Positions 1 through 10,854 of a DNA stretch of 64,000 bases are shown piece by piece (positions within the stretch are counted from its first letter, which is position 1; each line of letters opens with the position of its first letter). A model generated the notes under the pieces. It saw nothing but the letters and a program-made list of their open reading frames with translations. It was not told the origin of the DNA and made no database searches. The stretch spans positions 296,612,059 through 296,676,058 of the forward strand of contig NC_057814.1 in the NCBI RefSeq assembly GCF_018294505.1, given 5' to 3'. Position numbers and translations under genes: made by a program. The DNA is from Triticum aestivum. Taxonomy: Eukaryota > Streptophyta > Magnoliopsida > Poales > Poaceae.

Positions 1-1549
1 TACAAGTACTACGCATGTGCCATCTGATCACTGATCATACGACCTAGATGCTCATATCACCGTAGCGGGTAATTAAGCTACGGGGAGCACCTAATATGAG
101 CACCGGGGAGCTGTTGGATCGAAGATGCAGCGGCACACACGAGGCGTGAATGTTTTATTTGCAAAAAAAACCTTTGGAGAGTTTGGAAATTGCGCATAAT
201 TACAAAGACTACTCCCAAGCCATTGGATCTCACTTCCAACGGTGTAAAAACTCGTATCACCATAGTATCTAAGTTGCGGGGTGGATGTGATATTCTATGC
301 CGCTGTCATTTTTGTTCGTAAACTTGCAAAATACGTGTAACTCGTGCCGTTACTTGTCTAACCGCGCAAAGTGTTTGTTCAAAAAAAACCATCCTACACT
401 GAAATATCGAAACAACACACGGGGGTCCCACTTGTCATTAATCAAATTTGGACCTAAAACTAACAAATCTAAAAGACGAGATTCGAACTGGCAACCTGGA
501 CTACAAAGCGTAAGTCGATAGCCTGAAAAAACGAACGGTTGGTGGCTTTGTCCCATAACTTGATTTTATACAGTACTTGCGTTGAGTAGAGTAGAGGGAG
601 TGCCTCGTCAACACGTGCGTGACCATTGTCTCACTTACTGGTGGGTCCCAGGTCTGCGATCTCAATCTCTCTTCTCTCCATCGTCTAACCTTTGCACCGG
701 CACACACGAAGAGCGGCGCTAGCTTGCCGTGGTGTTATTACAACTAAAAAAAAGCTTGGAAAATAGAAGAATCGCCTAGAACAAGAGACGTTGTGGTTGG
801 TCGAGACGGAGCTAACCACATCTATCCTCCTTGCCACGTTTGCATGATGAAGCTGTGTGGCTAGTGGGGTGTTTTCGACCAACTGGCTGGGTCCCGAGGT
901 CGAACCATAGGTACTACGTCTGATACAGTATATTTTTACACGCACATTTTTCCTCCGTGCCGAGATGTGCCACACCCTACCGCGCGGTTTCAGGTTCCTC
1001 CCGGGTGGTGCACGCATATATTCTTCCTGACGTGGGATGCCCTACCGTGCGTTTTCTGGGTCCTCCTCGGTCGTAGCGCCGAAGCAAGTAAATGAGTCGC
1101 CAAATCACGAAAGACCACCTTTCCCGCCGAGTACATCAGTGAAGCACGGTGGCTAGCTAGTTGGGCTAGTTCGACCGATTAGCTAGGCCGCCGCCACATT
1201 TGTTTTTTCACCCCTTTTTTATCTACTTGCCGGCAGGTAAATTTAAATATCCACCGCGGCGTTGCTCTGGTGTTTGGGTGCGGCAGGATTTTTAATTTTT
1301 TGATTGACGGGAGCAGGCGCGGCAGGATTTTCAATTTTTTGATTGACGGGAGCAGGCGCGGCAGCAATTAGTCACGATGACTCCACCTGTAAAAACCCAC
1401 TGCTCCCTGATGTGAGAAGTCGTCGACTGGTGTTTTACCATGGTGAAAACCAAAAGATGCCCCGCTCCCTCCGCCTTCCCGTAGATTGCATTGCCTTTCA
1501 GCCGTTTCGCCCCCTTTGCTTCCTCTCCCCATTGCTTCTACCTGGTGCC
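1..1549. other. Intergenic DNA, no gene supported
   Basis: No convincing coding region was found; the short open frames lack domain-like composition. The stretch holds a small tandem duplication of 39 bp at 1280-1357 (unit starting gcggcaggatttt). Around 1080-1150 there is a segment (gtcgccaaatcacgaaagacc and following) that loosely resembles the shared upstream region of the two B3 genes at about 3030-3060 and 6500-6530. That resemblance is short and could be a degenerate third copy of the same promoter module or chance. Confidence 0.5.
1280..1357. repeat. Two-copy 39-bp tandem repeat
   Basis: Two nearly identical 39-bp units lie head to tail, starting at 1280 and 1319 and differing at about one position (ttttt versus tttc). 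The repeat sits about 200 bp upstream of the coiled-coil relic. No function is implied. Confidence 0.85.
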
Positions 1550-2253
1550 ATGGCGGCGCAGCAGATCACGGAGTCCGAGGTGAGGCGCCTGACACAGGAG
1601 CTCCATGTCAAGGATGCGGAGCTCAAGGCCAAGGACGTGGAGCTCCGTGAGCTCAAGCAGGAGAGGAGTGCCATGCTCCTCCGTTATGTGCGGGAGTTCA
1701 CGGAGCTTCAAAAGCGGCAGGCGTCCACCACAAAGATGCTCGAGGCGTCGGCGGCGTTGCTGCAGAAAGCGGGAGATACGATAGGCCGTCAGGGAGCCGG
1801 CTGGAGCGCGAGCGGGCCGATCGTGACGAGGTCCAGGATCGCCTCCGCCACTTGGTGAACCAAGTTGGCACGCATGTGTTGCGGCTGCGCGATGCCTACC
1901 GTCGTGCTAGCGCGACGATGCCGGCCGTCGGGCTAAACCCGTTCGACCACCCGGTCGACTTCAACGAGCTACGGCTTCCTGACCTGGTCTCCTTCTTCAC
2001 CTATATCTCCGAGGAGCTGAGCCGTCTCCGCGCGATGGTGGGGGCTGAGCTGGACAAGGAGGGGTTGCGAGCTGCCGTCGCCGTTGCCGGGCGAATCCTT
2101 TTAGGGCTCCGTCACCGGAATCCATTCGTGCCATTGGACGCCGTGTTTGATGAGCTGGCTCCCGTCGACCGGGAGCGGGCTCTGCGGGCGGTTGCACCCT
2201 GCATCACCAACGTCGTGCGCCTCGAGAAGCAGAGGGACTTCAGTGGTGTTTAG
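1550..2253 (+). pseudogene. Frameshifted coiled-coil protein gene
   Basis: Translation from the ATG at 1550 gives a charged, heptad-rich helix (MAAQQITESEVRRLTQEL, then repeats of KDAEL/KDVEL type) that reads in frame 2 to about 1785. The coding signal then continues in frame 1 from about 1801 (LERERADRDEVQDRL) to the TAG at 2251-2253, through a leucine- and arginine-rich C-terminal half. A single-base indel between about 1785 and 1800 therefore splits one gene of roughly 234 codons. No splice sites explain the switch. High GC and the lack of other stops suggest a recent lesion or an assembly error. The family was not recognised. A coiled-coil scaffold or a captured fragment are both possible. 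Confidence 0.5.
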
Positions 2254-2344
2254 GCGCCCTTTGCATGGGCATGTCCATGTCTCGGCGCAACATGACCGTT
2301 GGATCAAACTCAGACGGTGCAGATCAGGCACTGTAGCACAAAGC

Positions 2345-2460
2345 GTGTGGGTGTGTTTGGTTGCATTCTCATCTCAATATAGTTGTTTCCTCTTCGTGTA
2401 TTTTTGTCAACCTACTAGTGTGGACTCATGCACCCTTCATGCACTCTGCCAAACACCCAA
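2345..2460. mobile_element. Possible MITE-like inverted-repeat element
   Basis: The segment opens with gggtgtgtttggttgcat and closes near ctctgccaaacaccc, so its ends can pair as short imperfect inverted repeats of about 10 bp. Length, AT-rich interior and position downstream of a gene fit a small non-autonomous DNA element. No target duplication was confirmed, so the call is weak. Confidence 0.3.
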
Positions 2461-2879
2461 AAGTGGGTCGAGAAGGGAACTTTTTCTCCCATCCCGTGCA
2501 CCCTTCATACACCCTGCCTAACACTATTCGTGCTTCATATGGTTCATGTTTCGTGGAGTACTGTAGCACCGTACTCTCCGTGCGTTGTGGACCTAGTTCT
2601 GTTAACATTGATCTCACCGTTCATTCTCGACCGGACAGTCGAAAAAAGCGGTACTATGTTACATATAGGAGTAGTTGACATGCGCACAACATCATTTGTT
2701 ATCCTCATATCTTACTACACTAGCAACAAGATTGTGTAGTACTGACGTATGAACCACTGCACATGCCTAGTAGTAGGAGCACTGTGCATGTTCAAGTGGC
2801 TGCCGTGTTTCGCACTCCTCCGTCGTAAGAGTGGAAACGCTTGCTGTAATCATTTTTTTCTTCAGAAAAATAGTGGACA

Positions 2880-3207
2880 CACTATACCGTGCGGATCCTC
2901 CTCCAGCCATGCACTAAATTACTCACTTTCGCCGACGTGTGGGATAGCCAGCACCTGGGTCCACCAGCCATGCACTAAATTACTCCGTAGTAGAGTGACG
3001 GTAGACTACTCCGATCGAACCGCCGCAGTAATGCCCAGCCGTCAAATCACAAAACCCCCTCCTTTCCAGCAGTAAGTTGGACGAACGAAGCAACCATCAT
3101 TTCACTCTTCTCTCTCAGCTTCCTCTCTTGAAGAAAACCCCCACTCGCTTCGCTTCTCCCTCATCTCGTTCCTCCTTTCACTCTTCTCTCTCAGCTTCCT
3201 CTCTTGG
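2880..3207 (+). promoter_or_regulatory. Upstream region of B3 gene 1, shared with B3 gene 2
   Basis: Several blocks here recur in the same order upstream of the second B3 gene (about 6390-6560): a gacgtgtgggatagcc-like block, ccgccgcagtaatgccca, gccgtcaaatcacaa, and gcagtaagttggacgaacgaagc. A 31-bp direct repeat (actcttctctctcagcttcc core) occurs at about 3101 and 3177, just before the ATG. This pyrimidine-rich tract looks like a 5' UTR. The order of shared blocks supports tandem gene duplication including the promoter. No TATA box was assigned with confidence. Confidence 0.55.
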
Positions 3208-4313
3208 ATGGATGCCGGAGCACCGGCCGACGTGATGTCTATGGCTCTGGCCAAAACCGTCGAGGCTCATGGTACGAAGAAGCGCAAGCACCCCGCCGAG
3301 ACTACCGCGGACAAGCTCAAAGCCATCGCCCTGTCCAAGCCCCCCTCTCCGAGATCCCTCATTAAGCAAGTCCAGGTAATGTCTCTTGTTGACGATCTTT
3401 TTCTTGATCTTGATCGTGTTTTTTCATCTAACACGCAGTACTAGTACTGGTAGTACAACTTTCTGGGTGATCTTGCATGTGATTTTAGTGTGCCAAATGA
3501 CGGTTCTAAATTCCTCTTTTGACCAAAACATGCGAGAGGTTGACACTGATTTCTTATAGATTACTTTCAACTACTCCCTCTGTCCCAAATTTCTTGTCTT
3601 AGATTTGTCTAGATACGGATGTATCTAATACTAAAATGTGACTTGATACATCCGTATCTAGACAAATATAAGACAAGAATTTTGGGACGGAGGGAGTCCT
3701 TTATGAACATCAATGCTACCTTTTAAGAGGGTATATGTGCCTCAGTAACTTGTGTTATGGATATTGCATGTAATCCCTCTGCTCTCATGCCTTTGAAGAC
3801 ATGTTCTAGTGTCTTTGTTCACTCATTTCTGTGCGTATATGTAGTCATATATGGAGTATAATATCGAAAATCATCTTATATTTCTGCACGGAGGTAGTAA
3901 TAAAATATGGTTTCTGTTTGAATTAGAACCAGGTCCGCGGTGGAGATGAAGTTCTCAAAGTCATGCCGTGTGAACTGGAAGACCTGATGATGAGTTCTAC
4001 TGCTGAACTATCCAGCTGCTGTGTCCTTGTCGCCACGTGTCCTGAACTAGTGTTTTCCTGTAGCATTGTTGTCAGGCGTGTTCTCGAGGCTGTACTTGAC
4101 CACAACAATTTCCTGGCTGTGCCTTCGATTACGAAGGGTGTGGTTCTTGTAAAGCTTCCCAACAAATCTGATGCGGCCTGTCTTCATCATCATGTTTATG
4201 AGTGGAAAGACCACTCTGTTAGGTTCTCCAAGGTTGCCAAGATGGTGATGGTGCATGTAGACATCTCACACGAAGTCCATGGCCTAGTCAGTTATGCGGG
4301 GTTCATCCCGTAG
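3208..4313 (+). CDS. Short two-exon product of B3 gene 1 locus (exon 2 ends in a stop)
   Basis: Exon 1 (3208-3375) encodes 56 residues with a basic KKRK patch and ends at a canonical gtaatg donor in phase 0. Exon 2 starts after the AG at 3931-3932, continues in phase 0 for 126 codons, and stops at TAG 4311-4313. Exon 2 encodes a compact hydrophobic/basic region (key residues around VVLVKLPNKSDA and HSVRFSKVAKMV) that was not assigned to a family. The gtaggt at 4310 is a good donor, but using it puts the next exon out of frame. Exon 1 spliced straight to 4571 keeps frame, so exon 2 may be an alternative terminal exon of the B3 gene rather than a separate gene. No transcript evidence is available here. 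Confidence 0.4.
3573..3696. mobile_element. Stowaway-type MITE in intron 1 of B3 gene 1
   Basis: The element begins ctccctctgtcccaaatttc and ends with the complementary gggacggagggag, and the interior (gtctagatacggatgtatc) is itself palindromic, so the whole unit folds into one hairpin of about 124 bp. The CTCCCTCYGTCCCAAA terminus is the standard Triticeae Stowaway end. A TA flanks the left side. The right flank reads TC, so the TA duplication has decayed. It sits inside an intron, which is typical for these elements. Confidence 0.85.
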
Positions 4314-5847
4314 GTCGGTGGCAAGAAATAGTCTGCAGAGTTTAGTTAGTGCAACTTTGCTTATCTGTAGTAAGTACTATTGTTCAGTACTTGATTTGTG
4401 TTTGTGAACCCTGTATTGTTTATTAGTACTGCCGCTTTTGGTGTGTGAACGGTCTATGTTAATATCTGTCCACTCAATTCAGTCTGTATATTTTGAAGTA
4501 TCCAGATCATATTTTTTGTGAGGACGGTTTATCAATTATGGTTACACTCCAATATATGTATGCATTGCAGGGTTTATCGCACCCACCAGGATTTCCAGTC
4601 CCATGGATGTTGGGTCCATACGATTTGTCACGACCTTTGGACTGTCCTGCTTGTGGGAGTAGGCGAGGCCCCTGCATGCCACGCGTAGTTGGACGATCAA
4701 TCTTCTGTTTAGTACTTAAACATAGTGATTTCCTGGTAAGGATTCACTCGTGTCACATCAAGTAAATCTTATTGATTTACTGTCTAAATCTTATCGATTT
4801 AATGTCATGTTTTCTTTCTTTTCCTGCAATTTTACGATGCAGGTTTTCCCATGTGACATTCATCATAGAATAAACCGTTTGGTTTGCTCTACGATGGCTA
4901 TTTTTGCAGGTTTCACTTCTTATGTCGTGTCAGTAACGAAGGCACTATCCATCACTTATATTACTGGAAAAAATTGGATCAGTCTATTGTCTGAGTACAA
5001 GCTGAATCCCTATGATGAACTGCAGTTTGGTTTAGCAAAAACGCCACAATTAGTCCTTCTCGTGTTTAAAAGAAATGAAGAAAAAAACTGGATCACGGTC
5101 ATGGATCCTAGTCAAGTCAGAAAGCTGATTATAGCAGACCAGACACGATCGCCACTGTCTCGCACAGATTGAGCACCGGCAGTTGCTCTAGCACTGACAG
5201 CGGCAGCAGCTCAGTCTGATCCAGCTGAGGATTGGGCACCGACCGCGTCAGCGGATCAGTCTGATCTACCGGAGGATCGGGCATCGACACCGGCACCTAC
5301 TCCGACACCGGCACCAGCTCTACAAGGAGCACCATCTCCGGCAGCAGCAGCGGCTTTGGCACCTGCACCAACACTTGCACTTGCATCTGCTCCGGCCCAT
5401 GCAGTTGCACCGGCAACAGACTGGGCTGCAGTACGCACTTCATATACCAAAGTCCTTACAAAAACCGACATGTCCACCTTCTTGGTAAGCATTGGCCGCC
5501 CAAGTGCTTCGTTCTTTTTTCTTTCCATGTTGTTTCACATGATTCACTGTGTTGATCTAACTGTTTGGGTATGTCTTCTTGTTTGCAAACAGAGAATTCC
5601 TAGAGCAACGAGGGAGTCGTTCAACAATCCGGGCGACCGCGACCAAGTTTCACTTACCATGCGCAGCCTTGGTGTGAATGAACCTGCTAAATATACTGTA
5701 AGTACAAAGGATGGTCGCATGATGATTGATGCTAAAGGATGGTCAAGGTTCAAATCTAAATCATATCTTGCGGTAGGGGATGATGTCAAAATCGAACTTT
5801 CTCGGCAAGGAGAGCTGGTCCAAATCAACTTTGAAATTCTTCAGTAG

Positions 5848-6379
5848 CAGCACGCAACTGCCGAACTGATCTATCCTCCGAGAGATTTTGATGTAATAAT
5901 CTGGCATGGTGAAACAAGTGTCCTGTGTGTATAAGTAGTACGGCAGTATTATTTATCACATGGTATATCATTGATAGAATTGCAACTCTGATTGCTGGTT
6001 AGGAACTGTTGTTCGATTTCATTCCAACAGCTGCCGTGCTTTATTCAATTTTGTGTATTCGCCTTGCGACAACATCTAAAACCAGCACCGTACCGATCGC
6101 TTGCAATATGAAAAGCGCTGAGGTAGAACACATGGCCCCCCAAACATGCAAGGTCGGCCTGCGGCCCAAAGTCCAGAACCGTGAGCCTATCTGAGTATTA
6201 TATTCTCAGCTGAACCCCCATAAAAAAAGCTGAACCCCCATAATGCCCGTGCGTTGCAGAGGGAGTATATTTCTCGGCAAGGTGAGCCTGTGATATAAAA
6301 GATTTGTATATTTCTTTACAGAGGGAGTATCTCTGTGTCAAAAAATATATTTATGTGTAACTAGTTACTCCTGTCTTTC
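5848..6379. other. 3' flank of B3 gene 1 and spacer
   Basis: This stretch holds the likely 3' UTR of the first B3 gene and AT-rich spacer. Two gagggagtat motifs at about 6259 and 6321 look like remnants of Stowaway-type ends, but no intact element could be delimited. No coding region is supported. Confidence 0.5.
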
Positions 6380-6644
6380 TACTTCCTTTCGCTGATATGT
6401 GGGGCAACCGGCAACGGGGTCCACGTGCCATATGCACAAATTAGAGTGCACAACTTCACAGTAGACACACCCCGGTCGTAGCCGCAGTAATGCCCAATGA
6501 GCCGTCAAATCACAACCCCCCTTTCTAGCTTTAGCAGTAAGCTGGACGGACGAAGCGGCAATATTTCACTGGGCCTGAATCCCCTTCTCCCTCGTCTGCT
6601 TGTTCAGAGAAAACCCCCTCTCGGCGATTGCATAGGGTTTTCTC
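6380..6644 (+). promoter_or_regulatory. Upstream region of B3 gene 2, homologous to that of gene 1
   Basis: The blocks gccgcagtaatgccca, gagccgtcaaatcacaac and agcagtaagctggacggacgaagcg match the region before the first B3 gene in order and spacing, with small indels. The segment ends in a 5' UTR-like stretch with caaaaaccccctctcggcg-type sequence that also occurs before gene 1. Shared promoter blocks imply duplication of the transcription unit as a whole and perhaps similar expression. Confidence 0.55.
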
Positions 6645-7955
6645 ATGGAGAACCAGGTACGAATTCTTCATCCATCCCCGATAAATCCAAGTCCCTTGGT
6701 CGCTGGTAATCCTAGGATGGCAGCCGCTGCCGTTGATGCATTTTTCTTCCTACTGAATCTAGTGTGTTTCATTTGCAGTGCCCAAAGTGCGAGTACCCTA
6801 CAGGTTTCTGCGCCCTCGGCGAGACGCCACACTTGTTCCTTGTCATCCTAACACAAAATTTTGAAACACGCACAGTATGTTCCTAGAATCCTCTTTTCTA
6901 TCCGGGAGGGTGGGGTTTTTTCGAACATGCTGTGTTCTCATATTATTTTTCCTGCAGTGTATTATTTGCTCAGCCAGAACACATGTACTCAAGATGCTCG
7001 GCCTTGCCATAACTGAATACACTAGTTTAATGGTCACAGTGAAGACAAGCCATGGATATAAGTTCCGAGTTGGGTTCATGAACCAAGAAGATCGCTGCTT
7101 TTTTTATGGCCGAACTTGGATAAACTTTCTCAAGTGTTACGGACTGAAAGTTGGCGCACGAATGTTGATGGAAATAGCAGAACCTGGTCTCATCTTCACT
7201 GCGATCTTCCACCCCGACGTCGTTCCAATTGTTCATCCATGTTAGTTTTGTATCTGGTTCTTGCTTGTTGCCTCGATTACTTCTTCATCCACCTATTCTG
7301 TCTAACTAGTCACAATTTAACTTTAGAAGTAGCAACAAATCTCTCACGAAGATGCTACTTCTAACTAATATTTTCTTATAATTGGTGGCACGTGTAGGTT
7401 TTTTCAGAGTTAAGCAGTCTGCTCATTTGTTACTCTGTAATAACTCGACTATTACTAATGGCACTAAAGTTGACTGGGTCGACTTCCACAAGTTCCTACA
7501 CTTTATTGATCGTCTTGAGGTCCATGTGGGGCGTTTCAATGGTGGAAGGCCACGTGGGATATGTGTGCCACTGCTGCACTCGTTGAACAGGTCCAACTGT
7601 GTCGAGAAACTTATGGTACGAGCTATTTTCTATTATATATGTTGTTCATAAACTATTGCTTATACACAGTTTTACAACTGTGATCTTCTTGAAACAGGAA
7701 CTGCCGAGTTCTATTGTTCCTATATAGATGCCTGACCATGGTCGGGTCAGACTTGCGCTTGGTCACAACATGATGTTTATGTCGACCTACTCAATTCCCC
7801 TTGGAGGTGAAAAGATACTTATTCATGGGTGGTCTCAAATAATGAAGGCCCGTCCATCTTGGAGAATAGGACAGAAGATTATGTTCATGCTTTTCCATGG
7901 CTCTAAAGCGAATATCCTGTTTATTGACCACGTTGCTTTCAGCTTTGGTTGTTAA
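6645..7955 (+). CDS. B3-domain protein gene 2, five exons, 278 aa
   Basis: The model uses exons 6645-6656 (only MENQ), 6779-6874, 6958-7240, 7398-7615 and 7728-7955. Every junction has GT/AG, and the phases (0,0,1,0) fit, giving 837 nt with the stop at the end. Exon 2 encodes CPKCEYPTGFCALGE, a cysteine pair motif that matches CPACG in gene 1. Exon 3 carries a first B3-like half (VTVKTSHGYKF, then GRTWINFLKCYGLKVGAR). Exons 4-5 carry a second (GRVRLALGHN, GEKILIHGWSQIMK, WRIGQKIMFML). B3 proteins bind DNA in the nucleus, and target sites cannot be read from sequence. The exon 5 acceptor is taken as TAG at 7725-7727. The earlier AG at 7696-7697 would put that TAG in frame as a stop. Confidence 0.65.
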
Positions 7956-8010
7956 GTGCCCCTGCTGGTTTCAGTTAAGGTTGTTAAGTACTCCTGCTGC
8001 TTTTACAATC
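7956..8010 (+). other. 3' flank of B3 gene 2 up to the transposon boundary
   Basis: Only 55 bp separate the stop of the second B3 gene from sequence that is already homologous to CACTA repeat units at about 9038 and 9798. The gene's natural 3' UTR may therefore be cut or replaced by transposon sequence. Confidence 0.5.
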
Positions 8011-9029
8011 TGTCGTGTTTCTTCAGTCCTGTCTTCCTCCAGCCGCCGAAACCAAACCAGCGCCGGCGGGGCCGCCAGCTTCCGCCTCTCACGGCTGGCT
8101 GCGCCTCGGCGCACGCATCGCCACCCCACCATCTCCTAAATCGTTAACGCCGCCGTCCTCCCCGTGCTTTGGTGCACTTGCCGCGGCGCCGCCCTCTCAC
8201 GTTGTCAACATGGTCAACAAACAACAGGAATCGGCAGAAGTACGTGGAGAGGATGACAGTAGGGGCCCACCACGTCAGTGTATGGAAAAATAAAATGCTT
8301 CCTCCTAGTGTTTTCCTGACATCTGGGACCCACGACATTGTGAGCGTATATAGTCAATAGACAAGAGAACAACACAAGATCGGCTGACACCTGGGACGTA
8401 GCTACTCAAGCAGTATTTTTTTGTTTGGTATTGTTGAGACGGAGCAGGGTTTGAACTGGGCTGTGGCCCGTCTAGCCCAGGCTTATATTTTATGTTCACC
8501 ATGTGACCAGCCCAGCTATTTTTTCTTTGTGAAAATGAGCCCAGTTTATTTTTTCTGAAGAATACCCAATCCAGGCCTACTTATTTTTCTATGCCCTGAT
8601 GGGCTGCAACTCTTTCAAGACGCCTGCAAATCTTGAAAGTAATATGAAATGGGTTGTAAATATAAAAACAGATGACAAATTGGCAATTACTTTATAATTT
8701 CTGAATTTTTTCACATTTTCAGATTCCTATTTCACTGGGCCTTAACCTAATTTAAATTTATCTTCAAAGTACTTTAAATCTGGCTCGACATTTCGGTATT
8801 AAAAATAGTTTGGAACCCACAGAAATATGCGAAATTGGCCCTGGCCAACCAAAAAAAATGACTGCAATAAATTGCATAAGAAGTTGCCATGAGCTATATA
8901 TAAATTATTAAAAAAAAGAGGGAGTGGTCTGACTTGTGGGCCTGTTTAGTTGACGCGTATGCAAGATTTTTTTAGTTATTATATACGTCAACAAACGATT
9001 CTAGCAGACGTAACCGTTGGATGTCAATC

Positions 9030-10300
9030 CAACGGCCGTCGTGTTTCTTCAATCTCTGATCTTCTTGCTCCACCCGCCAAAGCAGCGCCGGCGGGACCGC
9101 CTACTCCCGCCTCCCGTGGCCGGCTGTGCTGCCGCGCAGGCCTCAGCGCCCCCTACTACTCCCACCGCTGGCCAGGGCATCCCTCTACTCACCCACACCC
9201 CTGTTATTCTGCGGCAACGGCAGCCTCACACCGCAGCCGAACCGGTGAACCCTCGTACTCCTCTCCGCACAGGCTTCCACTGCCGCGTCTTCCCCGGCTC
9301 CGCGTCGTCCCCTTCCTAGGCCTCGCCGTCGTCCACCGCCGGGATGCTCTCGGCGCGGCGTGGTCAATGTGGTCAACGACCGACTTCCATCGGAAGAGTA
9401 CTGTACGTGGAGAGGCTGACAGCTGGGTCCACGGCAGCGGCAAGGAAGTGCCTCCTTATTACGCGGAAAATAATTATTCCTCCACCTGACAGCAGGGACC
9501 CACCGGAGGGGCCACCAGTATTTCGCGAAAAAAAACATTTCCACCTGACTGCTGGGACCCACAGGACGGGCCACCATATTTCGTGAAAAAAACATTCCCC
9601 CCGCTGTCAGCTCGGACCCACCGGAAGTGCCTCCTTATTACGCACAAAAAATGAATACCCCCTGCTAGCTAGGACCCACCTTGGTGGGAGGCTGACTTGT
9701 GGGCCTACTAAGTCGACTGGGACGGAAGCCTTTGTCAACTTTAGTCAATATATGAATGATTCTAGCTCCAGTGACCGTACGATGTCCATCCAACGGCCGT
9801 AGTGCTTCTTGAACCTCTGGTCTTCTTGCTCCTGCCGCCCAAAGCAGCGCCGGTCGTGCCGCCTGCTCCTGCCGCCCATGGCCGGTTGTGATGCCGCGGA
9901 GGCCTCACCGCCCCCTACTACTCCCACCACTGGCCAGGCCATCCCTCTACACACCCACACCCCCTGTTATTCTGCGGCGACGGCAGTCTCACACCGCAGC
10001 CGAACGAGTGAACCCTCATACTCCTCTACGACTGGGCATCCACTGTCGCGTCTTCCCCGGCTCCGCGTCGTCCCCTTCCTAGGCCTCGCCGTCGTCCACC
10101 GCCCTGGTGCTCTCGGTGCGGCGTGGTCAACGTGGTCAAGGAATGGCTTCCACCGGACGTGGACTGTACATGGAGAGGCTGACAGCTGGGTCCACGGCCG
10201 CAGCAAGGAAGTGCCTCCTTATTACGCGCAAAATAATTATTCCTCCACCTGACAGCGGGGACCCACCGGACGGGCCACCGTATTTCGTGAAAAAAACGTT
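9030..10300. repeat. Two-copy long tandem duplication, period about 760 bp, inside the CACTA element
   Basis: The segment from about 9035 (gtcgtgtttcttcaatctctg) to about 9590 recurs from about 9795 to 10300 with the same order of blocks: a GC-rich stretch beginning caaagcagcgccgg, cctaggcctcgccgtcgtcc, gagaggctgacagctgggtcc and ccaccggacgggccacc. A shorter diverged third copy begins near 8011. The apparent proline/arginine-rich open frames in all copies are compositional and drift between frames, so they are not annotated as genes. Confidence 0.8.
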
Positions 10301-10595
10301 TCCCCCTGACTGCTGGGACCCACCAGCTACATCTTCGCACGCAAGGAAGTGCGTCCGAAAAAAAGATTCTCCCCCCTGACTGCTGGGACCCACCAGCTAC
10401 ATCTTCGCACGCAAGGAAGTGCGTCCGGGCAAAAAAACAAAACGATTCCCCCCTGACTGCTGGGACCCAGCAGCTACACCTTCGCACGCAAGGAAGTGCG
10501 TCCGGGCAAAACAAAAAACAATTCGCCCCCCTGACTGCTGGGACCCACCAGCTACATCTTCGCAGGCAAGGAAGTGCCTGACAGTCGGGACCCAC
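10300..10595. repeat. Four-unit tandem array of about 70-78 bp
   Basis: Units starting near 10307, 10375, 10452 and 10530 share ccctgactgctgggaccca followed by cagctacatcttcgcacgc and aaggaagtgcgtccg. Unit length varies because of A-rich spacers. This is the kind of subterminal array that CACTA transposase is thought to bind, though nothing here shows binding. Confidence 0.85.
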
Positions 10596-10854
10596 CTGGT
10601 CGAAGCGTACGTAGCGTTGTCATTCTGGTCGCGAACGTGTACATACATATATACTGGTCAATGTAGAGGCGCGCACGTGTCGTAGTAGATGTGCGTACGT
10701 GTCATAGTAGTGGCGCGCACGTAGCATGCGGCCAGGGTGCATGAAAGAAAATACGGCCACGTACGTACATACGGGCAGGGTCTCGAACGCCTACTCGCGC
10801 ATACGTACGGCCAGGGTTCGTGTACATGGCTGGGTCGGAACGAAGAAACAGTGT

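Larger units (their letters stand above)
3208..5847 (+). pseudogene. B3-domain gene 1, interrupted by TGA between two B3 domains
   Basis: Exons at 4571-4735 (55 codons, containing CPACGSRRGPC), 4843-5484 and 5593-5847 all join in phase 0 at canonical GT/AG sites, and exon 1 (3208-3375) also ends in phase 0. The exon at 4843 carries one B3-like fold (key segment GKNWISLLSEYKLNPYDEL). An alanine/proline-rich linker follows, and a second B3-like domain starts at KVLTKTDMS and continues after the intron with RIPRATRESF to the C-terminus. B3 proteins of this two-domain (REM-like) layout are nuclear DNA-binding factors. TGA at 5170-5172 lies in the linker while the frame stays open on both sides. 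The locus therefore makes a one-domain protein or is a pseudogene. How exon 2 joins is unresolved. Confidence 0.6.

Noticed and set aside
470..530. Segment on the minus strand with ccagttcgaatctcgtc, similar to a tRNA T-arm
   Set aside because: No acceptor, D-arm or anticodon stem could be paired. Similar phrases are common in Triticeae repeats.
9017..10685. Many proline-, alanine- and arginine-rich open frames on both strands
   Set aside because: They fall in GC-rich tandem repeats of the CACTA element, shift frame between repeat copies and have no recognisable domain.
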